From Bacilli bacterium (GTDB lineage: Bacteria > Bacillota_I > Bacilli_A > RF39 > UBA660), in the NCBI GenBank assembly GCA_017519965.1, contig JAFWRK010000001.1, positions 1 to 64,000 of the forward strand: a stretch of 64,000 nt of DNA, read 5' to 3'. Positions 25,248 to 34,119 of the stretch are shown one piece after another (the first letter of the stretch is position 1; each line of letters opens with the position of its first letter). The notes under the pieces were generated by a model. The model searched no databases, was not told where the DNA came from, and worked only from the letters and a program-made list of their open reading frames with translations. The translations under genes were made by a program, and so were the position numbers.

Positions 25248-26196
25248 CTTCTGAATCTACACTCCTTTCAATCTTTGCTAATTCCTTCCAGTTTAATGGG
25301 AATCCCATTCTTTCAAATACAGCATCTATTTTTATAGAATTAAGATTATAATTTAATGTTTGAATTATATTATCTAATTCAATTGTCATATTTTTAAAAT
25401 CATCTTCTGTTAGCATTTGTTTCATTATAATTATTAAAGCAAATAAATCATTTTTACCTTTAGTATATTCATCATCTTCTTTAGGTATCTTTAATAATTG
25501 ATGATATACAGTATCATTTATAAATTTTTGTGTTCTATTCTCATATAAAATATCTTCATGAGCACATAAATTTCTATAATTTGCTAACATAGGTAAATAT
25601 GTATCTAATGATTCTACTTCTATATTATATGCTTTTGCTATTTCTTTTTTATCTTCACTCTTTAAAACAGAGAACATTTCGCTTACTATTCCAAATGATA
25701 ATACTTTAACTAATATCCATAATGGAATATATCCATAGTTTGATGCATAGTGTTGAGTAGCGCTATGTTGAGAACCATTAATTCTAATTTGCCTTTTCAT
25801 CTTCTTAAGTAAATCATTAATTTGTCTTTGTTTTTCAGGTGCAGGTGTGAAATTCTTAGGTCTTAAATAGTCACTTTCACGATAACCATACTTCTTAGAT
25901 AATTGATAAGAAACAATTGATTTTAAGTTATTTTCTATTACTAATAGATATTTAAATAAAACATTTCTAAATGATCTATCAAATAAAAATAAACTGTATA
26001 ACTCTTCAAATGTTGCTCCTTTTACAAAAGTTCTATCAGTATTTGATTTTAGGAAAAGATGTCTATAACCATTGATAAAGAAATAATTTTCTCTTAATAA
26101 TACTTGCTTAGTGTATTTTTCATCATTGATTATTAAACCTTTATATCTAAAGATTTCTAGCTGCTCATCTAAATTTTTAAATTGTTTCTCTATCAT
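25240..26196 (-). CDS. Abi_2 family HEPN protein (AbiD/AbiF-like abortive infection)
   Basis: This 318-residue protein resembles Abi_2 (PF07751): the opening pattern KNLDEQLEIFRYKGLIINDEKYTKQVLLRENYFFINGYRHLF, FLFDRSFRNVLFKYLLVIENNLKSIVSYQLS, YASNYGYIPLWILVKVLSFGIVSEMFSVL, and the HEPN active-site motif R-N-L-C-A-H in the stretch NYRNLCAHEDILYENR. HEPN Abi proteins are RNases implicated in halting phage infection. It has its own -10 box (complement of 26214-26219) and ribosome binding site AGGTGAG, and overlaps htrA by 8 bases. The link to a protease is unusual. The defence role is known for the family, not shown here. Confidence 0.88.
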   Translation of the reverse strand: MIEKQFKNLDEQLEIFRYKGLIINDEKYTKQVLLRENYFFINGYRHLFLKSNTDRTFVKGATFEELYSLFLFDRSFRNVLFKYLLVIENNLKSIVSYQLSKKYGYRESDYLRPKNFTPAPEKQRQINDLLKKMKRQIRINGSQHSATQHYASNYGYIPLWILVKVLSFGIVSEMFSVLKSEDKKEIAKAYNIEVESLDTYLPMLANYRNLCAHEDILYENRTQKFINDTVYHQLLKIPKEDDEYTKGKNDLFALIIIMKQMLTEDDFKNMTIELDNIIQTLNYNLNSIKIDAVFERMGFPLNWKELAKIERSVDSEDE

Positions 26197-26213
26197 AATC
26201 TCACCTATTATTG

Positions 26214-26219
26214 ATTATA
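26214..26219 (-). promoter_or_regulatory. -10 box for the Abi_2-htrA pair
   Basis: TATAAT on the minus strand, with transcription starting about 20 bases before the Abi_2 ATG. No clear -35 is visible. Confidence 0.5.
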
Positions 26220-26262
26220 TCATAGATATTGTTAAAAAGTATGAAAATTTCGTGAAGATTAA

Positions 26263-26271
26263 TGTTATAAT
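26263..26271 (+). promoter_or_regulatory. Extended -10 promoter for the phospholipase C-like gene
   Basis: TGTTATAAT, an extended -10 element of the TGn type, lies about 30 bases before the start codon; no good -35 is visible. Confidence 0.55.
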
Positions 26272-26300
26272 AATAAATATGTTGGTAAGGGGGAATTATT

Positions 26301-27272
26301 ATGCCAGCTACAATTACTCATTCTTATTTTAGTATGGATGTATATGATATACTTCCTGATGATATAAAAAATATAATTAGTACAAGTAGATTAAAAATGT
26401 TTGCACAAGGTTTTGATCCAATTATGTTTTATAATCTATTTAGTATATTACCCGGTAAAAAGATACGTAGATTAGATGATTATTTTCATTCTAATAAGAC
26501 TCAAGACTTTTTTATAAATATGTTAAAAACTATGAAAGAAAAAAAATTAACAGATGATATAGAATGTTTTTCATTTCTATCTGGATTTATATGTCACTAT
26601 TCCTTAGATTCTACTCTTCATCCATATATAATTTATAAAACTGGTATATTTGATAAGAAGAAACCTAGTACATATAAATATAATAATGTTCATACTTTTA
26701 TGGAAACTTTTATAGATAACGATATGATAAAAAGAAGAGAAAATACAAATCCATATAAATTCAAACTAAAAAAGTATTGTTTTGATACGTCTGAATTTTC
26801 TATTAATTTAGATTATTTAATAGACTCTACTTTTTATAAAACATTTAAAGTTAAAGATATGAGCTATATATATTATAAATCATGTAGACAAATGAAAAAC
26901 TATTTATCTCTATTTAGAAGAGATAGATTTGGTATTAAGAAAAACTTCTATAAACTACTTGATACTTTTGCCCCTAAAAATTGTTTTAGATTTGAAGCAA
27001 TTAGTTATCATTATCCATTAGAAGATAGGCATAACTATCTAAATAGTGATCATAGTTTATGGAGAAATCCTACTACTTATGATATGACTAGTAATGAATC
27101 ATTTTTAGATTTATATATGAAAGCTCTAAGAGAATCAAAGACTATTATTTGTGCATCATATGATTATTTAAATGGTAAAGATATAGACTTGAAAAAGATA
27201 TTTAATAATAAAAGTTATGTTACTGGACTAGATTGTAATATTAATAAAGAATTAAAATATTTTGAATTTTAA
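26301..27272 (+). CDS. Zinc-dependent phospholipase C family protein
   Basis: A 323-residue protein opens MPATITHSYFSMDVYDILP and contains FAQGFDPIMFY, a histidine-rich core (YFHSNKTQDFF, SGFICHYSLDSTLHPYIIY) and NNVHTFMETFIDNDM. The spaced His/Asp pattern is that of the zinc-dependent phospholipase C / S1-P1-like family (PF00882). No signal peptide is present, so if it is an enzyme it is cytoplasmic or released another way. It follows AAGGGGG and is upstream of a SpoIID-like gene on the same strand. Confidence 0.8.
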   Translation: MPATITHSYFSMDVYDILPDDIKNIISTSRLKMFAQGFDPIMFYNLFSILPGKKIRRLDDYFHSNKTQDFFINMLKTMKEKKLTDDIECFSFLSGFICHYSLDSTLHPYIIYKTGIFDKKKPSTYKYNNVHTFMETFIDNDMIKRRENTNPYKFKLKKYCFDTSEFSINLDYLIDSTFYKTFKVKDMSYIYYKSCRQMKNYLSLFRRDRFGIKKNFYKLLDTFAPKNCFRFEAISYHYPLEDRHNYLNSDHSLWRNPTTYDMTSNESFLDLYMKALRESKTIICASYDYLNGKDIDLKKIFNNKSYVTGLDCNINKELKYFEF

Positions 27273-27326
27273 TTCTTTTTTTGTATATTTCTTCATATTA
27301 TTATCAAGATAAATATAGGTGATAAT

Positions 27327-28385
27327 ATGTTTTATAAATATGAAATAAGAAATAATGGTACTGAAGATATTCTATACTTATACTTAGATATTAAAAATGA
27401 ATTTTCAAAAGAATTAGCTAATAGTCCAATAGAAGATTTAAATAGAAGAACTAAAAACTTTATTATTAATAATAATATTAATTTTAAAGGTAATAAAGTA
27501 TATTTAATAATAGATGGTATTGTTGTTAAAACTGTTAATATAAATAAAGTTAATAGAACTATTAAAAATAATACTAGTTATACTAACAAAAAATATTTAA
27601 TAAACTTAAAGATAGATGAAAATTCATTTATTGAGATTACTTTAGAAAACTATTTACTAAGTATATTAGCTAGTTTTTATAATGATTATATACAGGATGA
27701 AACACTAAAATGTATTTCTATTCTTTATAGAACATATGCTTATAAAGAAATGCAAGAGAATAAATATATAGATAATAATTACTTTATTAATTATTTTGAT
27801 ATTACTAACTATAAGTCTATTTGGATTAATAAATACGAATATATATATAATAAATTACTTAATATAATTAATGAAACTGAATGTATGTTTTTATCATATA
27901 AAAATAAATTTATATTACCATTCATACATATTTGTAATAATGGTTATACTTTTACTAATACTAAATATCCATATTTATCACAAGTTAGTAGTCTTTGGGA
28001 TTTATCTTGTAAATATAATAAAGAAATAATTGATTATAATTATGAAGAGTTTTCTAAATTATTAAATCATAATATTAAATATGACTCCTCTATTGTTATT
28101 GATGAAGTAGACTCTAATAATCAAATTATTAAAATTAAAATAGATAATAAGATTTTTTCAGGAGAAGAATTAAAAAGATTATTAGCATTAAAATCATTAA
28201 ATTTTAATATTATATTATATAAAAAATATATAAGAATAATTACTTTCGGTTTTGGTAATTTCTTAGGACTTAGTATTTATGGTTCTAATGAATTAGCTAG
28301 TGACAATATCGATTATCCAAATATACTTAGATACTATTTTCCTTTATGTAAATTAAATAAATATATAAAAGAGTTTCCTAATTAG
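27327..28385 (+). CDS. Degenerate SpoIID/LytB-like protein
   Basis: A 352-residue protein aligned by pattern to SpoIID. It has LENYLLSILASFYNDYIQ followed by ALYRTYA-like ILYRTYAYKEM (families read AARTYA). Near the C-terminus GFGNFLGLSIYGSNELA replaces the canonical GHGxGMSQYGAxxMA, and a YPNILRYYFPL motif follows (usual Y..IL.hYY). The catalytic Glu expected just after the LxxVVAxE segment and the GHG histidine are both lost. In spore formers SpoIID is a lytic transglycosylase needed for engulfment. Here it has probably lost catalysis. No signal peptide or membrane anchor is seen. The stop codon lies inside a palindromic terminator. Confidence 0.7.
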   Translation: MFYKYEIRNNGTEDILYLYLDIKNEFSKELANSPIEDLNRRTKNFIINNNINFKGNKVYLIIDGIVVKTVNINKVNRTIKNNTSYTNKKYLINLKIDENSFIEITLENYLLSILASFYNDYIQDETLKCISILYRTYAYKEMQENKYIDNNYFINYFDITNYKSIWINKYEYIYNKLLNIINETECMFLSYKNKFILPFIHICNNGYTFTNTKYPYLSQVSSLWDLSCKYNKEIIDYNYEEFSKLLNHNIKYDSSIVIDEVDSNNQIIKIKIDNKIFSGEELKRLLALKSLNFNIILYKKYIRIITFGFGNFLGLSIYGSNELASDNIDYPNILRYYFPLCKLNKYIKEFPN

Positions 28386-28393
28386 GAAACTCT
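28370..28393. terminator. Perfect palindromic terminator shared by convergent genes
   Basis: A fully symmetrical 24-base palindrome: AGAGTTTCCTAA (28370-28381) followed by its reverse complement (28382-28393). The stop codons of the SpoIID-like gene and of the opposing 74-residue gene both fall within it. Confidence 0.85.
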
Positions 28394-28606
28394 ATTTTGT
28401 TTTTTTAAATCTTCTAATGCTTCATCAGCACTCTTATATAGTTTTACAGTATTTTCTAAATATCTAGAGTAATTATTTACATCGCCTACGAAGTTTTCTA
28501 AATCTGGGTAATCTTTATTCTCTATTAATTCTCTTATTACATCAGCACTAGCTTTTAGTTCTTTAGAATAACTTAATAAATCATCATAACTTATATTCTC
28601 TATCAT
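28382..28606 (-). CDS. Small helical protein of the type VII locus, WXG100-like candidate (74 aa)
   Basis: A 74-residue helical protein with MIENISYDDLLSYSKELKA, then ENFVGDVNNYSRYLENTVKLYKSADEALEDL. An F-V-G triplet (about 39-41) sits at the turn between two helices, where WXG100 secretion substrates carry W-x-G. The length is shorter than typical (about 95-100). It is the last gene of the EssC locus, two bases downstream of another small gene. The WXG100 relation is a hypothesis from position and hairpin pattern. Confidence 0.6.
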   Translation of the reverse strand: MIENISYDDLLSYSKELKASADVIRELIENKDYPDLENFVGDVNNYSRYLENTVKLYKSADEALEDLKKQNRVS

Positions 28607-28607
28607 A

Positions 28608-28829
28608 TTATTCCTCCAAATTACTTAACTTTTGCATATTAGGTTGCTCTGTAATATTACCTTCTGAATTATTAGAAAAACTATCTGCTGCTTTAACTAC
28701 TATTTCTTTATACTCTTCAATATTAGTAATATATCCTAAATTATCCTTATCTGTATAATTAGGCTTTATTTTACCAATAACTTCAAATATCTTATTTATT
28801 GCTAAAACATATTTATTATAATCTGACAT
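28608..28829 (-). CDS. Small protein of the type VII locus (73 aa), unknown
   Basis: A 73-residue protein with two possible helices and a polar C-terminus rich in Asn, Ser and Glu (ADSFSNNSEGNITEQPN). No W-x-G motif and no signal or membrane span is present. Its gene lies ten bases after the EsaB-like gene and two before the 74-residue one. It could be a secreted partner or chaperone; no family is recognised. Confidence 0.6.
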   Translation of the reverse strand: MSDYNKYVLAINKIFEVIGKIKPNYTDKDNLGYITNIEEYKEIVVKAADSFSNNSEGNITEQPNMQKLSNLEE

Positions 28830-28838
28830 TTGAACCTC

Positions 28839-29093
28839 CTACATAAGAATTACTCTTGATCCATTTTTTAAATCTGTATCTCTTACTGTCTTATCTACTT
28901 CATATATAATACCTGTTTCTTTACTATACATATTAGTAGTTTCTGTTGCTTGATAAGATCCTTCTGTTAATTCTATTAATTCAGCTTCTATTAAGCTTTT
29001 TATAGTACCTACTTTTTTATTTACAGGTATAAATAGATCATATTTCTTTTCAATTAATGGAATTTCTAATTCTATTAATATTTTATTCTTCAT
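28839..29093 (-). CDS. EsaB/YukD-like ubiquitin-fold protein
   Basis: An 84-residue beta-grasp protein: ILIELEIPLIEKKYDLFIPVNKKVGTIKSLIEAELIEL then a terminal DTDLKNGSRVILM. Length and pattern match the cytoplasmic EsaB/YukD ubiquitin-like proteins found next to EssC in type VIIb systems. It begins nine bases after the EssC stop. Function in the secretion machine is regulatory in characterised species. Confidence 0.8.
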   Translation of the reverse strand: MKNKILIELEIPLIEKKYDLFIPVNKKVGTIKSLIEAELIELTEGSYQATETTNMYSKETGIIYEVDKTVRDTDLKNGSRVILM

Positions 29094-29102
29094 ATTATCT
29101 AC

Positions 29103-32100
29103 CTACTTTCCTGATAATAATTTAATTAATGTAGCTTTACCTTTATGGATATTATATCCAAATCCAGGTTCTACTTCTGCTCTTAGTACTCTAGCTGCTG
29201 TTGTAACTTTAAGTGTGAATTGGTTACCTATACCATTTCCAATCCATACACCCTCAGATAAATCAGTATTAGATTTATACCAGTTTTCAAAAGCAATTGT
29301 CTTAATATTATTAATAGTTTCTACAATAATAAATTTAATATTAGGTACTTGTTTAGCTACTTCTACAATAGAATTAAATTGATTCTTTAATTCTACTGGT
29401 GATTTATTCATGAATGATAATGGTCCTATAAACATACATGTAATTTGATTAGCACTTCCTGCTTCCAAGTTAGCATTTACTGTTTGAGCCATTGCTTCTA
29501 GAGTTTCTGCTACATCTCCATCTTGATACATTACATTAGCTTCTCCAGAATAATCATATCCTTCTAGAGCTGATATAGTATCTAATACGAATGTACTAGA
29601 TTGTGGTATTCTTGATACTGCTTTAATGACTCCATCTAAGAAGTCTGGATCTGATGTAACATCATCACCTGTAATATTAAACATAATATTATCATCAAGA
29701 CTAATCTTAGATACAAGAAGAGATTCTTTTTCTATACCAACTGGTACAGTAGATGTCTTTCCAAGTACTTCTTCTACAGTATCTAATGTTACTGTTTCTG
29801 GTAATACTGGAATCTTCTTTGCTTGGAATCCACAAATATCTTTTAACTTTTTACAAATAACTTTTATATATTCACTCATTAAGTCTTCTTGATATGGATA
29901 TGCTGTTTGTAATTCATAAATATTATCTAATAAAATCATACCTCTACCAAATATCTTAGATGGTTCTTTCTTTCTAACTCCAGGAATTACTGATACATAA
30001 TCTGATGGATCGTTAAATTGTAATACTACATTTTGACTAAAGTTTTGTCTAACTTTATATCTTAATGTATTTGGTCCATTTGTTGTTAATATGAAGATAA
30101 CACCATATTTTAAACAATCCCTTGTTAACTGTGTAATTACATCTTCATAATCTGGATAGTTTTCGAAGAAAGCTTCAGCGTTATTTATTACTACTGTTAT
30201 AAGTGGTAATTGTCTTCCACCATGATTTATATAGAAATCAAATGATCCATTGTAATCAACAAATATTTTCTTTCTAACTTCAATAGTTTCAATTACCATT
30301 TTAAATAAATTTTCAATTTTTTCTGCATCTGGTGATAATAATACTTCACCTACATGAGGAGCATTCTTAAATACTGTTAGAGTTTCTGCTCCACAGTCTA
30401 TGATATAGAAGTTTACTTCAGATGAATCATGTGATGTGATAGATGAATAGATAATACTATTTAACATTAATTCTTTTCCACTACCTGCAGAACCATAAAT
30501 AATTGTGTTTCCTTCTTGTGATAATGGAAGAGTTAATATTTCTTGTCTTTGATTATCTGGATCATCGTATTCTCCGATTATTGGATTAATATCATTTTTC
30601 TTTGCTTGGAAATGATATTTTTTCTTTAAATCATCTACATATATAACATCTGGTATTCTATCTAACCATAATTGATCAATTTGAATATTTAATTCTTTAG
30701 CTTCATTTACTATATATTTTACTAGATTTGTTATTTCCTCACCTTTAGATTCAACTACTATGTCATTCTTTTGTGTATCAAGTGACTTAACAACATTTCC
30801 TACATTATCTATAAAATCTATAGCTTGATTTACTTTTTTCTTTCTTTTATCTGTTGGATAATATTGAGCTCCTGCCCATGCAGCTTGTCCCATTGCAAAT
30901 AGTTCATTATATCCAACTTGTAAATAAAATCTACCTGGATTCTTTAGTGATGCTGCATCTGGTACTTTAATCATATCCATAGAATCAGATTTATCTTGAA
31001 CTTTTAAACATACTCTGAATTTTGTATTTGACCATATTTGATCATTAACAACTCCACTAGGTTTTTGTGTTGCTAGAATTAAGTGTACTCCTAGGGAACG
31101 TCCAATACGAGCAGTTGATATTAACTGATCCATAAATTCTGGTCTTTGAGCTTTTAACTCGGCAAACTCATCTGAAATTATAAATAAATGAGATACTGGT
31201 TGACTAACTAGACCTTTTCTATATAAGCTTTGATATTTATATATATCTATTGTACTTTCATTTAATTTATCTCTAGCTTCATTAAATATTCTTTGACGTT
31301 TTCTTAACTCTGATTGAATAGAAGCTAAAGATCTATTCATTTCTACTGTATCTAAGTTGGTAATTGTTCCTGCTAAGTGAGGTAATTTCATACCTGTTTC
31401 TTTATTTTGGAATACTCCAGCTAAACCTCCACCTTTATAGTCAATAAGAACAAATGATACTTCATATGGATGGTAATTAATAGCCATAGATACAATATAA
31501 GTAATTATAAATTCTGATTTACCTGAACCAGTCATACCTGCTACTAATCCATGTGGTCCATGGAATTTTTCATGTAAATCTAATTTAAATAATTCTTGTT
31601 GTTTATCTAATCCTACAGGAGCTTGTAATGACTTAGTAGGATCATTAGTTTTCCATCTATTTTGAATATTTAATTGTTCAATCATACCAACATTATACAT
31701 TTCAAGGAATGATAAACTCTTTGGTAATTTTTGATTTTCTTTAGCTATATCTATTGGAATATTTGCTAGTATTTTAGAACACTCATACATATTAAGTGTT
31801 TCATCGTAATCAGCAACAAATTCTTTTTGTTTATTAGATACTAATTCATTTTCAAATATTCCTGATTTTTTATCTCCAATACTTACGAATGTTTTACATT
31901 CATTAGGTATATTTATTAATCTAGGACTTATTACTATTAAACTAAATCCATAATTGATATCCATTTTTTCTACATCTTTTATTAATTCAAGTTCTCGATA
32001 CATTTTGTAATTGTCTGTAATAATCATGTAGTATGGTTTATAGTGATGATAGTCTAATGTATTTTTTTCTATTTTTCCATTATTATCTTTATTTTGTCTT

Positions 32101-33689
32101 GCTTGTATTTCTTGTTCTAGTGCAAGTGATAGTTCTTTTGCTTCATCTAGATTAGTAGCAAAATATCTCATATTCTTCTCATTATTCCAACAATGAGGAG
32201 CTATTTTCATATATTTCCAACTTGCTTCATTTTTATCATCTGTTAAAATTACTATTTTTAAATCTTCATAACTATGATATACAAGCATTTGTAATAACAA
32301 TCCATCTAAGAATTGATATTTTATATTTGCAGAACCAATGATTGCTGATACTCTGTTCTTTAAGAATGATAAAGATATAGGTACATTTTCTAACATTGTT
32401 GATTCTGATCCTAATTTATATACTTCTTCAAGTAAGTTATCTGTTTCTAATGAGAAATGTGATTGTGGAAAACCTATTTTTCCACTTAGATTAGTTGAAC
32501 CAATTCCTAATCTTAAGTCTAGGAAATCATCTTGATCTAATTCTCTTTCCCATAGATTTCTTTTCTTTTGATATAAGATGTCTTTAGTATCTGAAAGAGG
32601 TAAATAATTATCTATTAATATTTGTCTTTGAATTTTCATTTCAGACTGAATCTTAGATCTTTTTTCTTCTATATATTCAGTATACTTACTTTGTCTTAAT
32701 GCTTCTTTCTTTTTCTTTTGAGCATTTGTATATTTTTTACTTATTACTGGCCATAGTAACATAGATGCTAACATACCACCAGACATAATTAAACTTGGAT
32801 ATGATTGATTAAGATCAGCAGTACCATTTAATACATTATTTAATGTTTGGAAAGCTGTTGTTCCTGAAACCATTCCCATTGTTAACATAGGTCCAACTGA
32901 TAAGATAGCAGGTGTATTATCTTCTGCTTCTTTTCCAGGAGGTGGATCTATTGTTATATCTACATCTTCTATTTTAGTTTTGAATCTAGGAGCTCTATAG
33001 AAATAGTCATCTTCTTTAAAGAATTCTACTCCTTCTTCATCTGGATTATCTTGTTGTGTTTGTCTTTGTACTATAGGCATAGATCTTTTAAAGACATTTT
33101 GATCATATGTTACGTAGTTACCAATCATATTTATTGTTAAGGAATTATGCATTACTATAATTCTTAATCCCATTATGAAAATAATATCTCCATATTCAAG
33201 TTTTTGTGTAGTAATTACGTTATTATTTACATATGTTCCATATTTACTACTTAAATCTGTTATAGTCCATACTCCATTATTATTTGTTAATTTAGCATGT
33301 TGCGTTGATACTAAAGGGTTTAAATAACCAATACTTGCTCTTGCATCATTACCGATTATATATTCTCCAGACTCTGGTGTTGTTAGTGTTATTGTTTGTT
33401 TATCATTATTAGGAGAACAATATAAAATAACATATTCATTATCTGTATTGATTTTTAAAAAGAACATACTATAGTCACTCAAATATGCTGAATCTATTTC
33501 TTTAGATCCAGCCATTATTTTAGTTTCAAAGTCACTTTTAATTTTCCATTTTCCATTTGATTCTTCAACGTTTATTAGGTTTCGGGTATTACCTAGATAA
33601 TCAGTATCGGTAATCCAATAGTTACCATCAATAACATTAGGTAAATTAAAATTATAAATTTTACTCTTCTTGATTAATCTAACTATCAT
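29103..33689 (-). CDS. essC: EssC-type secretion ATPase (type VIIb)
   Basis: A 1,528-residue FtsK/SpoIIIE-type motor. The N-terminus has an FHA-type domain (about 85-185: YIIGNDARASIGYL, STQHAKL, SSKYGTYVNN). Two membrane spans (about 255-320) and a long linker follow. The first ATPase has Walker A GMTGSGKSE (about 720) and Walker B HLFIISDEFAEL; the second has Walker A GSAGSGKEL (about 1066) and FYIIDCGAE; a third, degenerate module lies at the C-terminus. Length equals staphylococcal EssC. In type VII secretion it recognises and drives WXG100/LXG substrates across the membrane. EssA, EssB and EsaA homologues are not visible here. Confidence 0.93.
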   Translation of the reverse strand: MIVRLIKKSKIYNFNLPNVIDGNYWITDTDYLGNTRNLINVEESNGKWKIKSDFETKIMAGSKEIDSAYLSDYSMFFLKINTDNEYVILYCSPNNDKQTITLTTPESGEYIIGNDARASIGYLNPLVSTQHAKLTNNNGVWTITDLSSKYGTYVNNNVITTQKLEYGDIIFIMGLRIIVMHNSLTINMIGNYVTYDQNVFKRSMPIVQRQTQQDNPDEEGVEFFKEDDYFYRAPRFKTKIEDVDITIDPPPGKEAEDNTPAILSVGPMLTMGMVSGTTAFQTLNNVLNGTADLNQSYPSLIMSGGMLASMLLWPVISKKYTNAQKKKKEALRQSKYTEYIEEKRSKIQSEMKIQRQILIDNYLPLSDTKDILYQKKRNLWERELDQDDFLDLRLGIGSTNLSGKIGFPQSHFSLETDNLLEEVYKLGSESTMLENVPISLSFLKNRVSAIIGSANIKYQFLDGLLLQMLVYHSYEDLKIVILTDDKNEASWKYMKIAPHCWNNEKNMRYFATNLDEAKELSLALEQEIQARQNKDNNGKIEKNTLDYHHYKPYYMIITDNYKMYRELELIKDVEKMDINYGFSLIVISPRLINIPNECKTFVSIGDKKSGIFENELVSNKQKEFVADYDETLNMYECSKILANIPIDIAKENQKLPKSLSFLEMYNVGMIEQLNIQNRWKTNDPTKSLQAPVGLDKQQELFKLDLHEKFHGPHGLVAGMTGSGKSEFIITYIVSMAINYHPYEVSFVLIDYKGGGLAGVFQNKETGMKLPHLAGTITNLDTVEMNRSLASIQSELRKRQRIFNEARDKLNESTIDIYKYQSLYRKGLVSQPVSHLFIISDEFAELKAQRPEFMDQLISTARIGRSLGVHLILATQKPSGVVNDQIWSNTKFRVCLKVQDKSDSMDMIKVPDAASLKNPGRFYLQVGYNELFAMGQAAWAGAQYYPTDKRKKKVNQAIDFIDNVGNVVKSLDTQKNDIVVESKGEEITNLVKYIVNEAKELNIQIDQLWLDRIPDVIYVDDLKKKYHFQAKKNDINPIIGEYDDPDNQRQEILTLPLSQEGNTIIYGSAGSGKELMLNSIIYSSITSHDSSEVNFYIIDCGAETLTVFKNAPHVGEVLLSPDAEKIENLFKMVIETIEVRKKIFVDYNGSFDFYINHGGRQLPLITVVINNAEAFFENYPDYEDVITQLTRDCLKYGVIFILTTNGPNTLRYKVRQNFSQNVVLQFNDPSDYVSVIPGVRKKEPSKIFGRGMILLDNIYELQTAYPYQEDLMSEYIKVICKKLKDICGFQAKKIPVLPETVTLDTVEEVLGKTSTVPVGIEKESLLVSKISLDDNIMFNITGDDVTSDPDFLDGVIKAVSRIPQSSTFVLDTISALEGYDYSGEANVMYQDGDVAETLEAMAQTVNANLEAGSANQITCMFIGPLSFMNKSPVELKNQFNSIVEVAKQVPNIKFIIVETINNIKTIAFENWYKSNTDLSEGVWIGNGIGNQFTLKVTTAARVLRAEVEPGFGYNIHKGKATLIKLLSGK

Positions 33690-33768
33690 ATGTAGTTCAC
33701 CCCGATATTATCCTATTCTATATAGTAATTATATCTTTATTTTTATTTTTTTACAATAATTTTATTGT

Positions 33769-33799
33769 TAAATAAAAGAATCAATTATTTTGATTCTTT
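33769..33799 (-). terminator. Terminator separating the upstream membrane genes from essC
   Basis: A 10-bp stem AAAGAATCAA (33775-33784) with 33790-33799 and a 5-base loop; a U-rich run follows on the minus strand. essC must have its own promoter or depend on read-through. Confidence 0.8.
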
Positions 33800-34086
33800 C
33801 TTCTTTGTAATTCTTTATGTGTTGATAATCTACCTTCTAATGATTTATATATAGTATCTGCTCCTATAAAAGAAAATAGACCAGTCCATAAAGATGTTGG
33901 AAATTGAATATTAGTAAATGAATAACAAAAAATAATACTAAAAATTATATTTACTATTAATGAATATATGATTAAGAATTTTGTAGTTTTAAATAATACC
34001 TTTGTTTTTTGAATAAATGAGCAAGTTATAGTACTTAATACGATAGATACTAGTACTAGGTTTTTAATATAATCTATACTTAGCAT
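33781..34086 (-). CDS. Small membrane protein, holin-like features (101 aa)
   Basis: Three hydrophobic spans (about 5-25, 34-55 and 62-82) and a basic, polar C-terminus (EGRLSTHKELQRRKNQNN). The segment FPTSLWTGLFSFIGADTIYKSLEG resembles the end of some phage holins. The holin relation is weak, and no lysis gene is next to it. It ends in a strong terminator just before essC. Confidence 0.6.
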   Translation of the reverse strand: MLSIDYIKNLVLVSIVLSTITCSFIQKTKVLFKTTKFLIIYSLIVNIIFSIIFCYSFTNIQFPTSLWTGLFSFIGADTIYKSLEGRLSTHKELQRRKNQNN

Positions 34087-34119
34087 ATTCCTCCATAAAA
34101 AAAGAGATTACTCTCTATT

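Noticed and set aside
33781..34086. Phage holin paired with the interrupted amidase
   Set aside because: The genes are about 15 kb apart and no phage genes lie between them; only a weak resemblance to holins is claimed.
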